Shown here: piece after piece, positions 5,799-10,133 of the stretch | Layout of the letters: the number at the start of each line of letters is the position of its first letter | Numbering within the stretch: the stretch's first letter is position 1 | Assembly: GCA_018812355.1 (NCBI GenBank) | Contig: JAHJDQ010000151.1 | Location: forward strand, 1-10,133 | DNA: 10,133 nucleotides | Reading direction: 5' to 3' | Source: Nanobdellota archaeon | GTDB taxonomy: Archaea > Nanobdellota > Nanobdellia > Woesearchaeales > GW2011-AR9 | The notes under the pieces: generated by a model | What the model was told of the DNA's origin: nothing | Seen by the model: only the letters and a program-made list of their open reading frames with translations | Database searches by the model: none | Made by a program: the position numbers and the translations under genes

Positions 5799-8156
5799 TT
5801 AACTAAACCTCGGTAATAACTTATCTTGTAATTGTTGCGAATAATTACCTAACTGACCCATTACTTGTAAATCTTCAATCACTCTAAAATTGCTCGGCAC
5901 GCCCGCCAAGTTAAATCCTAAAACATTAAATGTAACTTCTGAAGAACCATATAACTCTTCCGGCGTGATTGTTAAATAATAACCTTCCTCATCCCAAGCT
6001 AACTGTCCTAACAATAAACTTTCTAATTCAATTTCTTCAAATTCGAAACAACAACCCTCAGTATCCCAACAAGCCAACGCCTCAATCACTCCTCCTGAAC
6101 ACCTTTCCATCGCCGGAATCACCACCGCTTCATTACTTGTCACTAAACCAGAAACTTTATACACTCCCGGCACCAGTTCAATCTCGCCAACCACTCCTCC
6201 AACTACAGTTCCTGTAGCGGCAAACTCTTCTTCATAAACTCCCGAAGTTAATCCCGAAACCCGTTGTAAAATAATTGTTCCTGACTCAGCTTCAGTTAAA
6301 CTTCTCGTCCCGCCATTAAATTTCCAACTATGTCTCTCCTCAAGCAATTCCGGAACATAACTCAAAACCGTTTCTCCTCCACCAAAAATTCCTTGTGAAA
6401 AACAAGCATCATCAACACACTTTCCTAAACTTTTCACTTTCAAATCTAAAGCAACAGTTTTTTTAGGATAAAGTACAACTACTTCATCCGGATACCCAGC
6501 AAAAGCATAACCAATAATTCCTGGATTCTCTTTATACTGATACGTATCTACCGGATAAAAACTAGTTAAATAACCTTCTTTCATGTACGAACCAATCCCT
6601 CCATAAACAGCCGGATATTCACTAGAGAACTCTCCCGAATTATCAGTATAACCTAATAAACAATCATCTTGTAATGGAACCGTAAAACCAATTTGTACTG
6701 CTTGTAATGGTTCGCCACTAGAAGCGTCCATCACAATCGTGCTTACTAATTCTGTATTTCTTTTATTAATGTCACAAACCATACTTTTTACTCCAACTAT
6801 GGCCGGCGGCTGTTCATAACCTGATTCCACTAAATCATTATTACGAATGTTTGCTTCTAAGGCAAACGTAAATGTATAGCCTTTTCCATCTAAAGCTGCC
6901 GGATCATCAATGCTCACTAAAACCGGATAACTGATATCATAAGTTGTATAATAATGGTTAGATGTAAAGTCAACCAACATCGGAAAACTAAACCGATCAG
7001 TACTCGGCTGAATCGTCCCTCCTCTGCTATTTGTCTCAAAGTAAGGCTGCCAACCAAAATAATTAAAACCAACATTTACTCCTTGTCCTAATTCCAGAGG
7101 CACAATCATATTATCATAATTTTTTTGATATAGATTACTTAAATCCAAAACTGCAGCAGCACTAGGCTGATAATCATAACGATAAAAATTATCACTACCT
7201 AAATATCTTAATAACGGCACATTAGAAGCTAACAAATCTTTAATTTTTTCTTCAACATCAACTTCATTCCAATAAATTGCTGGTAGACTGCCGAAGGTTA
7301 ACGCTTCTGTCGGTGGTAATTTATTAATGTCAACACCAGAATAAGTTGCCAGCAAATCTAACGTCTGCCGTTCAATAAAACTAGAATTAAATTCTGTTGT
7401 CGTAATTTCGCTAGCAACTTCATAATAATGTTTTAATCTTAAGGGAACTTTAACATAAAATTGCGTAAACTCATTTTTCGCACTTCCTTTTACTGCAATA
7501 AACTCTTTTTTCAACCAGAAATTAACACTATTCTCGCCGACAGTAACCAAAACTTCTTCCTCTTCATCAAAATTAAATGTAAACCCCTGCTGTGTAAAAC
7601 CCACATAATCATTTAAACAATCCCCTAACTTTTCCTCAACAAATCTGGAAAGTTGTGCTTCAATACTCATCTCCTCATCTTCCTCAACGTACAATTCTGG
7701 TTTTAATGAACCTAACTGCACTTCATTATTAGAATTCTGGTTAAAATTGTAATGCCAGTAAGGCACTTTTAACGGTTCTAGGTCTAATCCGTCTCCATCT
7801 GTAGGGTTAATCACTGAATACTTACCGATTAAATCTGGATAAATGTAACCCCCTTGCTCACCTAAAACTAATAACCCTCTCTCGCCAATGCTAGATAAAC
7901 AATTATCTGTATAAGCTTGAATCGGCTGAAATTCTAGTGGTACACTTTGAATGATTGGCTCACCTTCCGTAGTAAGATCTTCTTTAATCACGGTTTTAGT
8001 AAAATACATTACTCCCGCAAAAGCAAATAGAATCACAATACCAATTATGATAAAGACTGTCACTTGTCCGCGTTTACTTAGCGGACTCACTCGTTTCACC
8101 TGCCCCCTCTTACTCATAGAACTACTTCTAAATCCACGCCTCTTTTTATCACGCAT
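5799..8156 (-). CDS. Membrane-anchored extracellular protein (KRGQVTVFIIIG type), function unknown
   Basis: A 785-aa protein. A strongly basic N-terminus (1-31) precedes one hydrophobic helix (VTVFIIIGIVILFAFAGVMY, 32-51); the rest should be outside the cell. The sequence after the helix, with C86 and GERGLLVLGEQGGYIYPD (91-108), and the N-terminal KRGQVTVFIIIG resemble a type of surface protein I associate with DPANN archaea and know no function for. Around 461-535, CDINKRNTELVSTIVMDASS, then GEPLQAVQIGF and GYTDNSGEF, looks like a carboxypeptidase-regulatory/CNA-B-like beta sandwich, probably closed by C461-C499. Further cysteines (580, 585 and a cluster near MERCSGG...CWDTEGCC) suggest disulfides. 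KRGQ before the helix recalls archaeal class III (pilin) signal peptides, but the usual Glu at +5 is missing. It is the first gene of the surface run, 72 bp after metG and behind the only clear TATA box. A start at Met14 (8117) is possible. Confidence 0.78.
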   Translation of the reverse strand: MRDKKRRGFRSSSMSKRGQVKRVSPLSKRGQVTVFIIIGIVILFAFAGVMYFTKTVIKEDLTTEGEPIIQSVPLEFQPIQAYTDNCLSSIGERGLLVLGEQGGYIYPDLIGKYSVINPTDGDGLDLEPLKVPYWHYNFNQNSNNEVQLGSLKPELYVEEDEEMSIEAQLSRFVEEKLGDCLNDYVGFTQQGFTFNFDEEEEVLVTVGENSVNFWLKKEFIAVKGSAKNEFTQFYVKVPLRLKHYYEVASEITTTEFNSSFIERQTLDLLATYSGVDINKLPPTEALTFGSLPAIYWNEVDVEEKIKDLLASNVPLLRYLGSDNFYRYDYQPSAAAVLDLSNLYQKNYDNMIVPLELGQGVNVGFNYFGWQPYFETNSRGGTIQPSTDRFSFPMLVDFTSNHYYTTYDISYPVLVSIDDPAALDGKGYTFTFALEANIRNNDLVESGYEQPPAIVGVKSMVCDINKRNTELVSTIVMDASSGEPLQAVQIGFTVPLQDDCLLGYTDNSGEFSSEYPAVYGGIGSYMKEGYLTSFYPVDTYQYKENPGIIGYAFAGYPDEVVVLYPKKTVALDLKVKSLGKCVDDACFSQGIFGGGETVLSYVPELLEERHSWKFNGGTRSLTEAESGTIILQRVSGLTSGVYEEEFAATGTVVGGVVGEIELVPGVYKVSGLVTSNEAVVIPAMERCSGGVIEALACWDTEGCCFEFEEIELESLLLGQLAWDEEGYYLTITPEELYGSSEVTFNVLGFNLAGVPSNFRVIEDLQVMGQLGNYSQQLQDKLLPRFS
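5808..5811 (-). promoter_or_regulatory. Shine-Dalgarno (GAGG) for the 33-aa microprotein
   Basis: GAGG sits in the last codons of the 785-aa gene, 10 nt before the ATG at 5797, supporting translation of the small frame. Confidence 0.4.
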
Positions 8157-8160
8157 ATTA

Positions 8161-8170
8161 TTATATAAAA
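8161..8170 (-). promoter_or_regulatory. Second TATA-like element (TTTTATATAA), alternative promoter
   Basis: This lies only 4 nt before the ATG at 8156. If used, transcription would begin near 8140, inside the annotated frame, and translation would have to start at Met14 (8117). It may instead just be AT-rich spacer. Confidence 0.25.
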
Positions 8171-8185
8171 AGAAAAGAATTAAGG

Positions 8186-8193
8186 TATATAAA
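8186..8193 (-). promoter_or_regulatory. Archaeal TATA box for the surface/HEPN-NTase gene run
   Basis: TTTATATA on the minus strand matches the archaeal TATA consensus exactly, in the 72-bp gap after metG. The purine-rich AAGAACC just before it could serve as the BRE, though it is not a close match. A start about 25 nt downstream would fall near 8163-8166, giving a leader of under 10 nt before the ATG at 8156, common for first genes of archaeal operons. It is probably the main promoter for everything down to position 1. Confidence 0.6.
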
Positions 8194-8228
8194 GGTTCTT
8201 ATTTCATATTTATAATAAACAAGTTAAA

Positions 8229-10133
8229 TTAACAGATTTTCGCCCCATCTTTAGCTCCGGGAACAGTAACCACTTTACCAGCAATATTTAACTCTTTACC
8301 GTTACAAACAACTTTTTCTTTCTGAACAACCATCTTTAACTTTTGAAAATCACTATAAGAAACTTCTTTCTTGGAATTAACTAACTTTCCAAACCCAACC
8401 GAACTCCCAACAGCGACCTTTCCCGGATCTAAAAAGTATAAATCCTTACCTTTTTCCGCTACTAAAATCATTGCTTCACTCCATTCTCCACGCAATTTCG
8501 CTTTTTTAAGATTAGTACAAAATACTGTCTGCCGATTTAATAATTCTTTAACAGAAAATTTTTTTTTCAATCCAGCAACTACTTGCCTCTTCTCTTTTCC
8601 AAAATTAACTTTCAATAAATATAATGAATCCGCATCAGGATGGTCTTTCACTTCAATTATTTTACCTACTTTCATTTGCAGAGGAAAAGTTTCCTGCTCA
8701 ACAGTTTCACTTTTTTCCGGAATCTTTTCAATCTTCTCAACCAATTTTACAACTTTCTTGACCTTCCCTTGCCACTTAAAGTTAAGATCGGCCCAACCAA
8801 CTTTCCGTTCGCCTAAAGCAGAAAATATTTTCTCACTAAACTGTGGCAAAATCGGACTAACTAAAATTGCTAAATTACGTGCAAGATTTACACAAAATCC
8901 AACCTCACCACTCTTTTTTTCTTTATCTTTCCATGGTTCAGCTTTCTGAAAATAAATATTACCTAAATCAGCTATCTGTAAAATATATTTCACCGCTAAT
9001 TTAAAATTCTGCTCCTGATAATTTTGTTTAATCTTCTCAAACAATCCTTCAACTTTCTTAACCAAAACTTTCTCGTCTTTAACCTCTTTAACCTGTCCAT
9101 AATTCTTTTCGGCAAAAGTAAGTGTCCGATAACAAAAATTTCCTAAATTCCCCATCAAAACATTATTAACCACCGCTTGAAAATCAGTAAAATTTAAATC
9201 TACATCAACTACTTTCCGATCCAAGTGTTGCGCATAATAAAACCTTAACGCTTCTGGCTGATACAATTTCAAAAAGTCTTTCGCCGTAAAAAAAGTTCCT
9301 CGCGATTTACTCATTTTCTCGCCATTAACTGTAACCCAACCATGCGTCGTTAACTGGGGAAGTGGTATGCCCACTGCCATTAACATCGCCGGCCAAAATA
9401 AGTAATGAAAATACGCAATATCCTTCCCGATAAAATGTTGTACACTGCCTTTATACCAATAATCTTCCCACTTACATTTAGCAGTATCACAATAATTTTT
9501 TGTTGAAGAAATGTAACCTATCGGCGCATCTAACCAAACATAAAAATACTTCGTTTCTCCCGTCTCTTTCTTACTACCCGGAATTTCAAAACCAAAATAG
9601 GGACTATCTCGAGAAACACACCAATCATCTAAATCTTTTAACCAATTCATTAACCAATTTTTTACTTCTGGTTGTAAATTTGCTTCTTTAGAATCAAACC
9701 ACTTCTGCAATTTTCCGGCAAATGAACTTAACTTAAAAAAATAATGCTCACTCTCTTTTTGTACGGGACTTTGACCACAAATCGAACATTTCGGCTCAAC
9801 TAAATCAATGCCTTTTAAAACACTCCCACACTTCTCACAAATATCACCATATTGATCTTCTGCCTGACAATGCGGACACTTTCCTTTCACATAACGATCG
9901 GGAAGGGACCTTTTACAATTCTCACAATAAATAACTTTAATTTTTTTAGTATAAATTAATTTTTTCTTCTGTAATTCAGCAAAGAAATATTCTGCCAATT
10001 CTTTATTCTCTTTAGAGTCTGTATGATAAAAATTATCGAACTTAATTAAATATGAAGCAAAATCTTTTTGATGTTCTTTTGAACATTCTAAAGCAAATTT
10101 TTTAGGCTCTTTACCAGCTTTTTTAGCATTAAC
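8229..10133 (-). CDS. metG: Methionyl-tRNA synthetase, C-terminal 634 codons (partial at window edge)
   Basis: Charges tRNA-Met with methionine in the cytoplasm. The frame stays open to the window edge, so the N-terminal Rossmann half with the HIGH motif is missing from view. Visible in order (numbered from the edge): DFASYLIKFDNFYHTDSKEN (24-43); the connective-peptide zinc knuckles CENC/CPHC and CEKC/CSIC (about 70-120), all eight cysteines present as in the archaeal two-zinc form; DWCVSRDSPYFGFEIPG; WLDAPIGYIS; GKDIAYFHYLFWPAMLM; KMSKS (273-277, bases about 9303-9317); the helical anticodon-binding domain; and from about 485 a fused EMAP-II/Arc1p-like tRNA-binding OB fold (KVGKIIEVKDHPDADSLYLL, later LRGEWSEAMIL) with the archaeal extension ending DGAKIC. 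The first in-frame start-like codon in view (TTG, 9998) is not the real start. It is on the same strand as the downstream run but separated by a promoter-bearing gap, so it is probably a separate transcription unit. Confidence 0.95.
   Translation of the reverse strand, partial: VNAKKAGKEPKKFALECSKEHQKDFASYLIKFDNFYHTDSKENKELAEYFFAELQKKKLIYTKKIKVIYCENCKRSLPDRYVKGKCPHCQAEDQYGDICEKCGSVLKGIDLVEPKCSICGQSPVQKESEHYFFKLSSFAGKLQKWFDSKEANLQPEVKNWLMNWLKDLDDWCVSRDSPYFGFEIPGSKKETGETKYFYVWLDAPIGYISSTKNYCDTAKCKWEDYWYKGSVQHFIGKDIAYFHYLFWPAMLMAVGIPLPQLTTHGWVTVNGEKMSKSRGTFFTAKDFLKLYQPEALRFYYAQHLDRKVVDVDLNFTDFQAVVNNVLMGNLGNFCYRTLTFAEKNYGQVKEVKDEKVLVKKVEGLFEKIKQNYQEQNFKLAVKYILQIADLGNIYFQKAEPWKDKEKKSGEVGFCVNLARNLAILVSPILPQFSEKIFSALGERKVGWADLNFKWQGKVKKVVKLVEKIEKIPEKSETVEQETFPLQMKVGKIIEVKDHPDADSLYLLKVNFGKEKRQVVAGLKKKFSVKELLNRQTVFCTNLKKAKLRGEWSEAMILVAEKGKDLYFLDPGKVAVGSSVGFGKLVNSKKEVSYSDFQKLKMVVQKEKVVCNGKELNIAGKVVTVPGAKDGAKIC

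Noticed and set aside
5799..8156. 785-aa protein as a true archaeal type IV pilin
   Set aside because: KRGQ before the helix is suggestive, but the +5 Glu is missing and the protein is far larger than pilins, with a beta-sandwich ectodomain.
8198..8223. Possible metG terminator hairpin (CTTGTTT / AAATAAG arms)
   Set aside because: Seven pairs with one G-U, nearly all A-T, a 12-nt loop and no T-run after it. Archaeal termination does not depend on such hairpins.
8371..8949. Long open frame on the plus strand within metG
   Set aside because: It lies antisense to the conserved C-terminal domains of MetRS and its translation has no recognisable features; the same applies to the other plus-strand frames at 1674, 2153, 3715, 5969, 7951 and 9500.
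1..10133. CRISPR array, tRNA or rRNA genes, insertion sequence ends
   Set aside because: No spaced direct repeats of array size, no cloverleaf-like sequence, no transposase and no terminal inverted repeats were seen.

Overview
The window looks like a piece of a small-genome archaeon, most plausibly a DPANN lineage of the Woesearchaeota/Pacearchaeota kind. This rests on an archaeal-type TATA box (TTTATATA) ahead of the main gene run, a methionyl-tRNA synthetase of the two-zinc-knuckle archaeal form, membrane-anchored surface proteins beginning KRGQVTVFIIIG, UPF0332-like HEPN proteins paired with HTH-nucleotidyltransferases, AT-rich DNA and gapless gene packing. The lineage is an inference; no marker here fixes it. 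All three stop codons are used normally, and every real gene lies on the minus strand, so transcription runs from high to low coordinates.

Right end (8229-10133): the C-terminal 634 codons of methionyl-tRNA synthetase (metG), including the zinc knuckles, KMSKS, anticodon-binding region and a fused EMAP-II/Arc1p-like tRNA-binding domain. The HIGH-motif end lies outside the window. A 72-bp gap (8157-8228) follows and holds the only convincing promoter.

Middle (2274-8156): four cell-surface genes. A 785-aa membrane-anchored extracellular protein is followed 1 nt later by a previously easily missed 33-aa single-helix membrane protein. That gene overlaps an 86-aa protein with two transmembrane helices and a coiled coil, whose stop codon abuts a 1055-aa secreted protein built from Ig-like repeats plus a cysteine-rich hydrophobic C-terminal region.

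Left (129-2271): four short genes in mirror order along transcription: HEPN-A, HTH-NTase-A, HTH-NTase-B, HEPN-B. They resemble two MNT/HEPN (MntA/HepT-like) modules, but both HEPN proteins lack the RX4-6H RNase motif and one NTase appears to lack the third catalytic carboxylate. Two nucleotides after HEPN-B comes the start of another signal-peptide protein (1-126), cut by the window edge.

From 8156 to 126 no gap between genes exceeds 2 nt, and most junctions overlap or abut. The simplest reading is one nine-gene operon in which a doubled HEPN/NTase module sits between envelope genes. Whether that module works as toxin-antitoxin, phage defence linked to the cell surface, or a regulator of the surface genes cannot be decided from sequence alone.
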